The position numbers and the translations under genes were made by a program. Source: Paraglaciecola arctica BSs20135 (GTDB lineage Bacteria; Pseudomonadota; Gammaproteobacteria; Enterobacterales; Alteromonadaceae). Taken from it: a stretch of 64,000 nucleotides of DNA. The DNA is taken from positions 48,834 to 112,833 of the forward strand of contig NZ_BAEO01000005.1 in the NCBI RefSeq assembly GCF_000314995.1, in the 5' to 3' direction. Numbering within the stretch: position 1 is the stretch's first letter; every line of letters starts with the position of its first letter. The notes below the pieces were generated by a model. The model worked only from the letters and a program-made list of their open reading frames with translations, was not told where the DNA came from and made no database searches. Below, piece by piece: positions 56,978 to 64,000 of this stretch.

Positions 56978-58177
56978 ATGAAACACCCAAACTTAAGACA
57001 CATCAAATATTTAGTTATTTTTGGTGCCTTATTATTTAGTTCCTTCACATCAGCAGAGTTATTGGTGGTCAAACAACGTTTTGAGACCACCAATTTCAAA
57101 ACATTTAATGGCCAAACCATTAAAAAAGTGGCTGTGGGTTGGGAAAGTTATGGCAAACTAAATGCACAAAAAGACAATGTTATATTAGTAACTCACTTCT
57201 TTAGTGGCAATTCCCATGCGGCTGGAAAATACTCAAAAGACGATAAACAAGCCGGTTATTGGGATGCCTTAATTGGTCCCGGCAAAGCCATAGACACCAA
57301 CAAATTTTATGTCATTAGTGTCGACAGTTTGGCTAATTTAGCTGCAAAAGATCCTAATGTCATTACCACAGGCCCTGCGTCAATCAATCCCGATACGGGC
57401 AAGGCTTATGGCCTAGACTTCCCTGTTGTAACTATTAGAGATTTTGTGAATGTACAAAAATTGGTACTCGAAAGTTTAGGTATCAAAAAACTACATGCAG
57501 TCATTGGTGCTTCTATGGGGTCGATGCAAGCCATTGACTGGGCATCCGCTTATCCAGACTGGGTGCCTAGAATGATCTCTGTTATTGGTAGTGGCCAAAG
57601 TGATGCATGGACTACAGCTTTAATAGAACGTTGGGCGATCCCAATTCGACTCGACCCTAATTGGCGAAATGGTGATTATTATGAGCATACAGCACCCACT
57701 GAGGGCTTAATTGCTGCCTTAATGTTTATCACCCAAGATGCATTAACCCCTCAAGCGTTTAATCAAATTGGGCAAACAAAAGCAATTAATCATCAAGCTT
57801 TGCAAACTGAGCCACTGCATTCGATTAATGGCACATATTCCATAACGAACTGGCTTAGAGAACGGGCGGCAACAAGGGCTAAACTAGTCGATGCTAACCA
57901 TCTTTTATATTTAGCCAGAGCATCTCAATTGTTTATTGCCGGTCATGGAAAAAACCTTACTGAGGGATTAAAAAAAATCAAAGCCAAAAGCCTATTTTTA
58001 CCTTCATCTAATGATTTGTTACTCATGCCATACCTAAGTCATGAGGCCAACCAACAACTCCAAGACCTAGGCAAGGATAGTCAATTACAAGAGTTATCAG
58101 GTGATTCAGGTCACTTAAACGGTGTGATTGGCATCAGTCAAAAAGCGCAACAAATCAAAGAATTTATAGAACAATAA
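56978..58177 (+). CDS. Exported MetX-like alpha/beta-hydrolase
   Basis: 399 aa with a signal peptide (about 1-26, SSFTSA). The fold is that of homoserine O-acetyltransferase: VGWESYGKLNAQKDNVILVTHFFSG (read as VGWESYG-KLNAQ and THFFSG), the nucleophile elbow GASMGSMQAIDWA with Ser179, an Asp in SSNDLLLM and His in DSGHLNG. True MetX is cytosolic and makes methionine precursors, whereas this one is exported and 24 bases after the GntP permease. A hydrolase of hydroxybutyrate oligomers or another ester is more likely than a methionine role (inference). Confidence 0.72.
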   Translation: MKHPNLRHIKYLVIFGALLFSSFTSAELLVVKQRFETTNFKTFNGQTIKKVAVGWESYGKLNAQKDNVILVTHFFSGNSHAAGKYSKDDKQAGYWDALIGPGKAIDTNKFYVISVDSLANLAAKDPNVITTGPASINPDTGKAYGLDFPVVTIRDFVNVQKLVLESLGIKKLHAVIGASMGSMQAIDWASAYPDWVPRMISVIGSGQSDAWTTALIERWAIPIRLDPNWRNGDYYEHTAPTEGLIAALMFITQDALTPQAFNQIGQTKAINHQALQTEPLHSINGTYSITNWLRERAATRAKLVDANHLLYLARASQLFIAGHGKNLTEGLKKIKAKSLFLPSSNDLLLMPYLSHEANQQLQDLGKDSQLQELSGDSGHLNGVIGISQKAQQIKEFIEQ

Positions 58178-58201
58178 TTCCAATCATCAAAGAGGATGAA
58201 A

Positions 58202-59194
58202 ATGAAAAACCTAACAATTTTATTGGTAAGCTGTTTGCTTTTCAATAGTGGTCAGCTTGCTGCCAAAAAACTTAACTTAGAACTAACCAATATTGGTGTA
58301 TCAGGATTGTCGAGTGGCGGCTATATGGCTAATCAATTTCATATTGCGCACTCTGATTGGGTAGACAAAGCAGGCATCATTGCTGCTGGGCCTTATTATT
58401 GTGCCCAAAACAGTATCAAAACGGCTCTTGCACAATGTGTTAATAAAAGTACAGACGCAACCAAGCAAAATCTAACACTTCAAGCTGAAGCTTATGAAGA
58501 GCAACAAAAAATCGCCAAATTAGAGAATCTAAAAAACAGTAAAGTGTGGTTATTAAGAGGCACAAAAGACTCTAAAATTGATGCTAATGTGACGCAAGCA
58601 CTACAAGAGCAATATCTTAAGTGGATTGAACCCAAAAATGTGCAATACGTTAACCAAAAAGCTTTTGCCCACCACTTTCCAACCCTTGCTACTGGTGCAC
58701 AATGTGATGTATCTGAATCCCCTTTTCTAGGTAATTGTGATTATGATGCGGCAGGAAACATGCTGACTTTTTTGTACTCAGATCTTCAAGCACGGAATGC
58801 CGTACCACTAGGAAAGTTAGTTGCAATTGATCAACAATTATTAGGTGGTGAGCAAGCAGCTAGTCTTGCCAATCAAGGATTTGTATATATTCCTAAAAGT
58901 TGTCAAACAGGTGAAAGTTGTCAATTACATATTAGTTTTCATGGCTGTCAGCAAAATGAGCAAACTGTAGGTACCCAGTTTGTCGAAAACAATGGTTTAA
59001 ATAATTGGGCAGACGCTAATCATCTTGTTGTACTTTACCCGCAAACTAAAAACTCCATGTTTATGCCGCTAAATCCCCAAGGCTGTTGGGATTGGTGGGG
59101 TTATACCGGCAACGACTATGCCAACCAAAATGGCCAACAAATTAAAGCTGTTAAACAAATTGTAGAGTCATTAACTCAAAAATTAGATATCTAG
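58202..59194 (+). CDS. Exported PHB depolymerase-like esterase
   Basis: 330 aa from the ATG at 58202, six bases after AGAGG; the ATG two codons earlier has no spacing. A signal peptide (1-21) is followed by GVSGLSSGGYMANQFHIAHS with nucleophile Ser37 in GLSSG. ISFHGCQQNE and QGCWDWWGYTG near the C-terminus are typical of poly(3-hydroxybutyrate) depolymerases, as are paired cysteines (CQTGESC, CDVSES, GNCDYD). It would hydrolyse PHB or oligomers in the periplasm or outside. It lies between the MetX-like gene and 3-hydroxybutyrate dehydrogenase. No separate substrate-binding domain is seen, so short-chain or amorphous substrates are likely. Confidence 0.82.
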   Translation: MKNLTILLVSCLLFNSGQLAAKKLNLELTNIGVSGLSSGGYMANQFHIAHSDWVDKAGIIAAGPYYCAQNSIKTALAQCVNKSTDATKQNLTLQAEAYEEQQKIAKLENLKNSKVWLLRGTKDSKIDANVTQALQEQYLKWIEPKNVQYVNQKAFAHHFPTLATGAQCDVSESPFLGNCDYDAAGNMLTFLYSDLQARNAVPLGKLVAIDQQLLGGEQAASLANQGFVYIPKSCQTGESCQLHISFHGCQQNEQTVGTQFVENNGLNNWADANHLVVLYPQTKNSMFMPLNPQGCWDWWGYTGNDYANQNGQQIKAVKQIVESLTQKLDI

Positions 59195-59204
59195 GAGAGT
59201 CGAC

Positions 59205-59972
59205 ATGGCTAAAAGAAATGTACTTATTACAGGTGGCGCTAGTGGTATTGGTTTGGGTATTGCACAACACTTAGGTAGCTTGGGGCATCACATTATCATT
59301 GCGGATATTAATTTGGCTGCAGCAACAATAGCTGTTGAACAATTACATAAACAAGATATAGGCGCGTCAGCAATTGAACTCGATGTCACCAATTTACAAG
59401 ATGTGGCTAACCTAGCAAACACCCTACTCCCGTTAACAGTAGATGTGTTAATCAACAATGCGGGAGTACAACACGTCAGTAAGCTTGAGGACTTCCCGCC
59501 TGAAAAATGGCAACTGCTGATCAATATAATGTTAGTGGCACCTGCAATGCTAAGCCAAGCTTTATTACCTAACATGCGCAAGCAAAATTACGGGCGTATT
59601 ATCAATATAGGCTCAGTACATTCAGTAGTGGCATCACCATTTAAATCAGCCTATGTAGCGGCCAAACACGGATTATTGGGCTTTGCTAAAACCCTCGCCC
59701 TAGAAACCGGTGATTGTGATGTAACAGTCAACACACTCTGCCCCGCTTACGTAAAAACACCACTTGTTGAAAACCAGATTGCTGCCCAAGCTATTGAGAA
59801 TGGTATCAGCGAACAAGAAGTAGTCGATACCATAATGCTTGCACCTATGCCTAAAAAAGCATTTATTGGTATAGATGAATTGGCAGCAACAGCCGCATTT
59901 TTACTAAGCAATGAAGCCAGAAACATCACCGCACAAGCCTTAGTGATTGATGGAGGATGGACGGCAAGATAA
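59205..59972 (+). CDS. 3-hydroxybutyrate dehydrogenase (short-chain dehydrogenase)
   Basis: 255 aa, a classical SDR. ITGGASGIGLGIAQHL binds NAD, NNAGVQHVSKLEDFP follows, and the catalytic Ser and Tyr-Lys are in IGSVHSVVASPFKSAYVAAKHG. The VHSVVASPFKSAY segment and the C-terminal ITAQALVIDGGWTAR are characteristic of D-3-hydroxybutyrate dehydrogenase (HbdH/BdhA). It oxidises 3-hydroxybutyrate to acetoacetate in the cytosol. AGGAGAG lies just before the start, 10 bases after the depolymerase stop, so it is the last gene of the operon. Confidence 0.88.
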   Translation: MAKRNVLITGGASGIGLGIAQHLGSLGHHIIIADINLAAATIAVEQLHKQDIGASAIELDVTNLQDVANLANTLLPLTVDVLINNAGVQHVSKLEDFPPEKWQLLINIMLVAPAMLSQALLPNMRKQNYGRIINIGSVHSVVASPFKSAYVAAKHGLLGFAKTLALETGDCDVTVNTLCPAYVKTPLVENQIAAQAIENGISEQEVVDTIMLAPMPKKAFIGIDELAATAAFLLSNEARNITAQALVIDGGWTAR

Positions 59973-59996
59973 GGCTTAACTTGTATAATAAAAACT

Positions 59997-60035
59997 CATA
60001 CGGCCTGAAGCATCCACTAAGATTCAGGTCGTATG
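59997..60035. terminator. Hairpin between hbdH and the XRE-type regulator
   Basis: 13-bp stem (59997-60009 with 60023-60035) with one G-T pair and a 13-base loop, between convergent genes. It lacks a strong T-run on the plus side. Confidence 0.55.
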
Positions 60036-60053
60036 GTTATATCTAACTACCCC

Positions 60054-60785
60054 CTATTTACGCATATTCTCAAATAACGATGGCTCCCAAGGACGCATCG
60101 CCATAAGCATACCGATATGTTGACGTTTATTTAGTGGCAAATCTGCATCTTCTTGATTCAACACAGCCGCTTCTTTGGTTAATTGATTAAGTTTACGCTG
60201 AATAATTTCGATAGATGATTGGGAGTAACGGCCCCGCAGATAAAAACGAAACAGCCATTGTTCATTTTGTTTAGGTGCCATAAATTTCACCATGACTTCC
60301 TGCTCCATAAACTTTTCTAATGGACCTCCAGGTATCCACCTAAAATCTTGGGCAATCAGCGATTTAAAATGATTATTCGGCAATAAATCGATAATTTTAA
60401 GTTTATCTAATCTCGCCAATAGCTGAATACATTGATGTTTATCTATAGCGTAATAATTGATGATCTCATCAAACTTCCAAGCATCACGCACACACACGGC
60501 CACTAACAACAACTTAGGATCAGCCAATAACTGATTTTCTTGCTCTACCGTTAACTGACTGATTTGCTGTACTTGTTTTTCGGTTAAGACGAACAAATCA
60601 GATAGCCTCATCTGCAAAATGTCACAAAATTGTTCAAGGCGCTGCAAAGTAAAACTTTCAGTGGAAAAGATCCGTTTAACATTGGCTTCGCTCATGTCGA
60701 GCTTAAGAGCAATATCTTTGTAAGTGATCTGCTGTTGCCGTAACAGCTGTTTCAACGTTTTATTAACCTGACTTATTTGACTCAT
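60054..60785 (-). CDS. XRE-type HTH regulator with a long C-terminal domain
   Basis: 243 aa from MSQISQVNKTLKQLL, with GAGGAAA ahead of it; a start four codons earlier is open but lacks spacing. The Cro/CI HTH is at residues 8-60 (ITYKDIALKLDMSEANVKRI, then FTLQRLEQFCDILQMRLSDL). The remaining 180 residues have no domain I can name and include AVCVRDAWKFDEIINYY, the double WIPGGPLEKFMEQE and RFYLRGRYSQSS. It is convergent with hbdH, at the end of the hydroxybutyrate locus, and may control it. Confidence 0.82.
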   Translation of the reverse strand: MSQISQVNKTLKQLLRQQQITYKDIALKLDMSEANVKRIFSTESFTLQRLEQFCDILQMRLSDLFVLTEKQVQQISQLTVEQENQLLADPKLLLVAVCVRDAWKFDEIINYYAIDKHQCIQLLARLDKLKIIDLLPNNHFKSLIAQDFRWIPGGPLEKFMEQEVMVKFMAPKQNEQWLFRFYLRGRYSQSSIEIIQRKLNQLTKEAAVLNQEDADLPLNKRQHIGMLMAMRPWEPSLFENMRK

Positions 60786-60921
60786 AAGTTTCCTCAATTT
60801 ATCGAAAGGTATTAATAAACTATACCAAAAGTGTCAAATGAGTATACAAAACACAACAGTGTTTACCTATTAAATACTAAAGCCTAATCTTTATCTCGTT
60901 CACAACCCAAAAGGAAGAACA

Positions 60922-61287
60922 ATGAAACTTACAACTATTGCTTTGGTATTTACCCTTTCTATTACATCTGTAGCTGTAAAAGCTGAAGGTTCAACTCAGC
61001 ATAGCGGCCAAGCCAGTAAACATTCTGTGTTAGCTGTGGCTCATGGTGCGGTATCCACAGCTCAAGTAGCCAGTGCGGTGGTTGCTGTGCCGCTTGTAGT
61101 AGCGGGAAGCGTAGCATTATCAGCTGGGGCAGCCAGTGTTCAAACAGCGGCTTCTATCGCCAATTCGGCCAGTAGCCATACACATCATGGCCCATTGGTT
61201 ATTACCGAAACCACTATTACTGCAGATCCTGCACCAAACAAAGTGATTGTTACCCAGAAAAAACAAACCGTTGTTCATAGTCACTAG
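60922..61287 (+). CDS. Small exported Ala/Val-rich protein
   Basis: 121 aa with a signal peptide (1-22, AVKA-E) and an AAGGAAG site upstream. Residues 35-85 are a long run of Ala, Val and Ser (VAHGAVSTAQVASAVVAVPL), which could insert in or lie on a membrane, followed by a His-rich turn (SSHTHHG) and a basic tail ending in VVHSH. I do not recognise a family by name. It is followed by a hairpin and the DUF2145-like gene, also exported, so the two may work together. Confidence 0.65.
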   Translation: MKLTTIALVFTLSITSVAVKAEGSTQHSGQASKHSVLAVAHGAVSTAQVASAVVAVPLVVAGSVALSAGAASVQTAASIANSASSHTHHGPLVITETTITADPAPNKVIVTQKKQTVVHSH

Positions 61288-61295
61288 TTAAAGCA

Positions 61296-61321
61296 ACGCT
61301 GCCAATTTTGTTTGGCAGCGT
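61296..61321 (+). terminator. Hairpin between the Ala/Val-rich and DUF2145-like genes
   Basis: 10-bp perfect stem ACGCTGCCAA/TTGGCAGCGT with a 6-base loop, 9 bases after the upstream stop, followed by CTATTTTTAAAGG. The T-run is short and includes the next ribosome site, so it may only attenuate. Confidence 0.65.
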
Positions 61322-61343
61322 CTATTTTTAAAGGAATGAAACC

Positions 61344-62138
61344 ATGAAATTTATAAATGTATTTATCTTATTGGCCTTATTTTGCTTGCCGACTTGGGCT
61401 GGCAGTCAGGCCAACAAACAAGCTGTCATCGAACCGGAAAAAATCGTTAAGTTTGCAAAAGATGTAGAAAAGTATGCGGCCGCCCAAGGTGCTAGAGCGT
61501 TTATCATTGCTCGAGTGGGTAGGCCTGAAAAAGAATTACCTAAAGGCATTCACTATACTCACACTGCCATAGCAGTGTATTCAAATATTCAACTAACTAA
61601 TGGTGAAACGGCTCAAGGTTATGCGATCCACAATCTATATCAGGTTGATGGTCAGCCAAATAGAAGCCAACTAGTGCAAGACTACCCAGTGGATTTTTTC
61701 TGGGGGGCACAAACATTAAAAGCAGGGATTATTATTCCCAGTGACGAAATCCAAACAGGACTAATTGAATTAATTGCCGGTGGTAAAAATAGCAACTTAC
61801 ATAACCCCAAATACTCAGTAATTGCTAACCCAATGAATAGCCAATTACAAAATTGCACTGAACACACTTTAGACATGATAAACGCCGCGATTTATCAAAC
61901 TACTGACATCAAACAACTCAAAACAAATACCCGCGCCTATTACACAGCTCAGCGCGTTAGAACGAGTCGTTTTAAATTGATGTTTGGCTCTTTGTTAATG
62001 GATGATGTCACAACCAAAGATCACCAAGGAAAAATTGCCACTGCTACTTTTGGTTCAATTCACAAGTACTTAGACCAATATCAATTAGCCCAACATGGCG
62101 TCACCTTTTATGCCGATGGCGAAACAGAGATGCTTTAA
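61344..62138 (+). CDS. Exported DUF2145-like protein
   Basis: 264 aa with a signal peptide (1-19, LPTWA) and AAAGGAA before the start. GARAFIIARVGRPEKELPKG, IHYTHTAIAVY and QGYAIHNLYQVDGQPNRSQL, with NCTEHTLDMINAAIY further on, fit the DUF2145 family as I know it: a His after the Arg-Val-Gly strand and a conserved Asn-Cys-Thr-Glu. The pattern of a His and a Cys suggests a papain/NlpC-like fold, but that is inference. The family function is unknown. Confidence 0.6.
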   Translation: MKFINVFILLALFCLPTWAGSQANKQAVIEPEKIVKFAKDVEKYAAAQGARAFIIARVGRPEKELPKGIHYTHTAIAVYSNIQLTNGETAQGYAIHNLYQVDGQPNRSQLVQDYPVDFFWGAQTLKAGIIIPSDEIQTGLIELIAGGKNSNLHNPKYSVIANPMNSQLQNCTEHTLDMINAAIYQTTDIKQLKTNTRAYYTAQRVRTSRFKLMFGSLLMDDVTTKDHQGKIATATFGSIHKYLDQYQLAQHGVTFYADGETEML

Positions 62139-62273
62139 GGTAAAGTTTATTATTAATATACCTTTCGTAGTAATAATCGCTACAAATATCAACACAGTTT
62201 ATTTTTAATTAACCAGTGTTTATTGTAGCGCCAGTTCAACGACCTAACAAAATGACCGAAAAGGAAAGTGATT

Positions 62274-62717
62274 ATGAAAACTCAAGCCCCAACGAAGTCT
62301 TACACTTTAGCCTCTATTGCTGCCTTAATCATTGGTGCAGGCGCTTATGGAATAGGCCTATTCAATACTGACATGGCACTTAATGAAAAAGGCTATTATT
62401 TATGTATTATTTTATACGGTTTATTCTCAATGGTGTCGTTACAAAAAACCATTCGTGACAAAGCAGAAGGTATCGCCACCTCAAAAATTTATTATAGTAT
62501 TTCATGGGCATCGGCAGGCATATCTATCGCCCTCTTAGCTATAGGTTTGTTCAATGCCGAATTACTACTTAGTGAAAAAGGGTTTTACGCCATGGCCTAT
62601 GTTTTGAGTATATTTGCCGCCGTAACTGTGCAAAAGAATGTACGTGATAATCAAGCCTTTGCGTCGCAAGAAATAACAACTGCAGAACCTTTGCAAGACG
62701 AGTTTATAGCCGAGTAG
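62274..62717 (+). CDS. YiaA/YiaB-family inner-membrane protein
   Basis: 147 aa from the ATG at 62274, eight bases after AAGG. Four membrane segments arise from two copies of a helical hairpin, each with the family motif: LFNTDMALNEKGYYLCIILYG then SLQKTIRDKAEG, and LFNAELLLSEKGFYAMAYVL then TVQKNVRDNQA. This is the yiaAB two-helix domain. The function is unknown. A strong bidirectional hairpin follows. Confidence 0.87.
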   Translation: MKTQAPTKSYTLASIAALIIGAGAYGIGLFNTDMALNEKGYYLCIILYGLFSMVSLQKTIRDKAEGIATSKIYYSISWASAGISIALLAIGLFNAELLLSEKGFYAMAYVLSIFAAVTVQKNVRDNQAFASQEITTAEPLQDEFIAE

Positions 62718-62727
62718 AAAAGTTAAA

Positions 62728-62758
62728 AAGCAATAGAGAGCCCCGCTCTCTATTGCTT
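62728..62758. terminator. Terminator after the YiaA-like gene
   Basis: 13-bp perfect stem (62728-62740 with 62746-62758) with loop CCCCG and an A-rich left flank. It lies 11 bases after the stop. The A-rich flank would also serve minus-strand transcripts. Confidence 0.75.
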
Positions 62759-62891
62759 CACTGACCTATACCCACAACGCTAATAGAGATGCCCAATAGT
62801 TAATCGACAAATTAGGAAGAAGCAAGTTCGTTAGAAACTGAGACATTACACCATAACACTCAATAGTCGACGTTTAAGGTGAAATGTTTTT

Positions 62892-63155
62892 TCACTTCAA
62901 CACTACATTAAAACGCTCACCTTCAAATTCGACAATATCACCCGACATTATTTTCTTACGGCGTCTGGTTTCTACTTCTCCATTGACCAGTACCCTACCA
63001 TCATCAATGGCAGCTTTTGCTTCGCCGCCACTGGATACTAGTGCTTCGAATTTTAGTATTTGATACAGAGCAATAGGCTCTGCATTAATTTCAATATTTT
63101 TTGTTGTACCTGTTTCCACTTTCAATTCAGCCTTAACTTTATTTAACTCGAACAT
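62892..63155 (-). CDS. S4-domain RNA-binding protein (YbcJ-like)
   Basis: 87 aa from the ATG at 63155; a GTG one codon earlier is also open. An S4 fold is visible: IALYQILKFEALVSSGGEAKAAIDDGRVLVNGEVETRRRKK, here marked by LVSSGGEAKAAI, DGRVLVNGEVETRRRKK and GDIVEF. It matches the small single-domain YbcJ type, which is thought to bind structured RNA, perhaps in the ribosome. It is convergent with the YiaA-like gene. Confidence 0.9.
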   Translation of the reverse strand: MFELNKVKAELKVETGTTKNIEINAEPIALYQILKFEALVSSGGEAKAAIDDGRVLVNGEVETRRRKKIMSGDIVEFEGERFNVVLK

Positions 63156-63294
63156 CACCTTCGTAATTCAATAATAGTATGCACCAAAATACTGCTACTT
63201 ATAACAGTAAGATAAGAAGCTTTAAAATATCACAAGGTAACTGTTATAATGGCTAGGCCTAAATCGTCCCAAATTCACTAACTGAGCTGTATAG

Positions 63295-63666
63295 ATGAAA
63301 TTATTGATTAACCTTATTCGCAACCTGTTAGGTTGCATCATTGCTGCTATTGATTTTGTGACCCGTGGTTTCAAACTAAAACGCACTGCAGAAGCACAAC
63401 AACAAGTAGCAACAGAGATAGAAAAACTGTCTTTATATCAGTTTTTTGCCTGCCCATTTTGCATAAAAACCCGCAGAGCTATGTATAAAATGAATCTGCC
63501 TATAGTCAAACGTAACGCCTCACAAGGTTCGCCTTATCGTGAAGAGTTATTGCAAGGCGGTGGAAAGATTCAAACCCCATGTTTGCGCATCGAAAAAGAT
63601 GATGGTGTTGAATGGTTGTATGAGTCTTCTGAGATTATAAGTTATCTAGAAAAGCGTTTTGTTTAA
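63295..63666 (+). CDS. Membrane-anchored glutaredoxin/GST-N-like protein
   Basis: 123 aa. A hydrophobic N-terminal segment (about 3-24) suggests an inner-membrane anchor. The thioredoxin-fold part starts at LYQFFACPFCIKTRR, with a CPFC redox pair like glutaredoxins, then VKRNASQGSPYREELLQGGG, QTPCL with the cis-Pro and WLYESSEIISYLEKRF, typical of GST_N_3-type small proteins. It is likely a thiol-disulfide reductase. No partner gene is adjacent. Confidence 0.82.
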   Translation: MKLLINLIRNLLGCIIAAIDFVTRGFKLKRTAEAQQQVATEIEKLSLYQFFACPFCIKTRRAMYKMNLPIVKRNASQGSPYREELLQGGGKIQTPCLRIEKDDGVEWLYESSEIISYLEKRFV

Positions 63667-63716
63667 AAGCTAATTTTAAAGCATAAGCGGATGGTAACAT
63701 CCACCCGTATATACCC

Positions 63717-63740
63717 CGTCATTCCCGCGAAGGCGGGAAC
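63717..63740 (-). repeat. Dispersed hairpin repeat, inverted copy
   Basis: CGTCATTCCCGCGAAGGCGG begins an inverted copy of the hairpin at 15034: 7-bp stem TTCCCGC/GCGGGAA with a GAAG loop. The downstream AAATCCTCACCGTCTG module is absent on this side. Similar ATTCCCGC hairpins are widespread in bacteria, including dRS3-type repeats. Confidence 0.7.
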
Positions 63741-63861
63741 CTCCAACAACATCTGTAGATTTCAATAAAGTATCTTATTTCCAAAGTTAAAATTGATTGA
63801 AATACACTAATATCATACTGTTTTTAAAAGATTTAAATTGGCTGCACGGTAAATGTTAGTG

Positions 63862-63959
63862 GGTTCCCTCCTCCGAGGGAATGACGTGTAATATATTCAA
63901 TATCTGCGCCGTCAGCGAGGTGTAATATCTTAAAAATCCTCACCGTCTGTTTACTGCTA
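63862..63959 (+). repeat. Dispersed hairpin repeat, copy 2
   Basis: Hairpin and GAATGACGTGTAATA tail at 63862-63893, then AAATCCTCACCGTCTG at 63934-63949 and CTGCTA at 63954-63959, the same order as at 15034-15097. The stem is TTCCCTC/GAGGGAA instead of TTCCCGC/GCGGGAA, a paired change that keeps the base pair. This copy has about 35 extra bases between the modules. Confidence 0.75.
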
Positions 63960-64000
63960 ATTGGGATCGTTCACTGAGCGGTTAGGCTATGACCGCTTCT

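Larger units (their letters stand above)
63667..64000. other. Gene-free right edge filled with dispersed repeats
   Basis: No supported gene lies after 63666. The interval holds an inverted hairpin copy (63717-63740), a second composite copy (63862-63959), and at the end a stem of AGCGGT (63977-63982) and ACCGCT (63992-63997). The stretch between about 63745 and 63855 is AT-rich with nothing else visible. Confidence 0.6.

Overview
The window is a low-GC gammaproteobacterial chromosome segment. Gene content and order point to the Alteromonadales, probably Alteromonadaceae near Alteromonas, Paraglaciecola or Glaciecola. The basis is the mfd-csiV junction, nadK-recN-bamE, miaB-ybeZ-ybeY-ybeX-lnt, dapB-carA-carB-greA, grpE-dnaK-dnaJ and several large TonB-dependent receptors typical of marine copiotrophs. 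The genus assignment is inference. No rRNA, tRNA, CRISPR array, prophage or intact insertion sequence was seen.

Layout. 1-8.2 kb: the end of mfd, csiV, a TonB receptor divergent from a Tat-exported class V aminotransferase, an SLC13 carrier and nagZ. 8.2-13.2 kb: a MITE-like element, then nadK, recN behind a LexA-like box, bamE, and convergent rlmM and ygdD. 13.4-17.3 kb: an accessory stretch with a DUF2975/XRE/outer-membrane-protein operon, a GcvA-type LysR regulator overlapping a hydrolase, and a small exported protein behind a 26-bp perfect palindrome. 17.4-24.1 kb: kdsA and the miaB-ybeZ-ybeY-ybeX-lnt operon; miaB is broken by a one-base deletion in an A-run. 24.1-30.8 kb: an EamA exporter divergent from a MocR regulator, a large Oar-like TonB receptor, and a gap holding a decayed piece of carB. 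30.8-43.3 kb: greA, carB, carA, dapB, two bPH2 membrane proteins, and dnaJ, dnaK and grpE, with two good sigma-32 promoters.

43.5-60.8 kb is the most interesting part. A CrbS-like hybrid kinase (SLC5 transporter, PAS, kinase and receiver) lies 5.5 kb from a CrbR-like NarL-type response regulator, with a second Tat aminotransferase, a PAS-GAF-PAS-GGDEF-EAL protein and a periplasmic binding protein between them. The response regulator abuts what reads as a locus for external polyhydroxybutyrate (PHB) and 3-hydroxybutyrate use. It comprises a TonB receptor, a GntP-family permease, an exported MetX-like hydrolase, an exported PHB depolymerase-like esterase, 3-hydroxybutyrate dehydrogenase and an XRE-type regulator. 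The divergent control region of this locus holds two palindromes.

60.9-64 kb holds small exported or membrane proteins (an Ala/Val-rich protein, a DUF2145-like protein, YiaA-like), a YbcJ-like S4 protein and a thioredoxin-fold protein. It ends in dispersed hairpin repeats that also occur at 15.0 kb. Functional names rest on reading motifs by eye; no database search was run.
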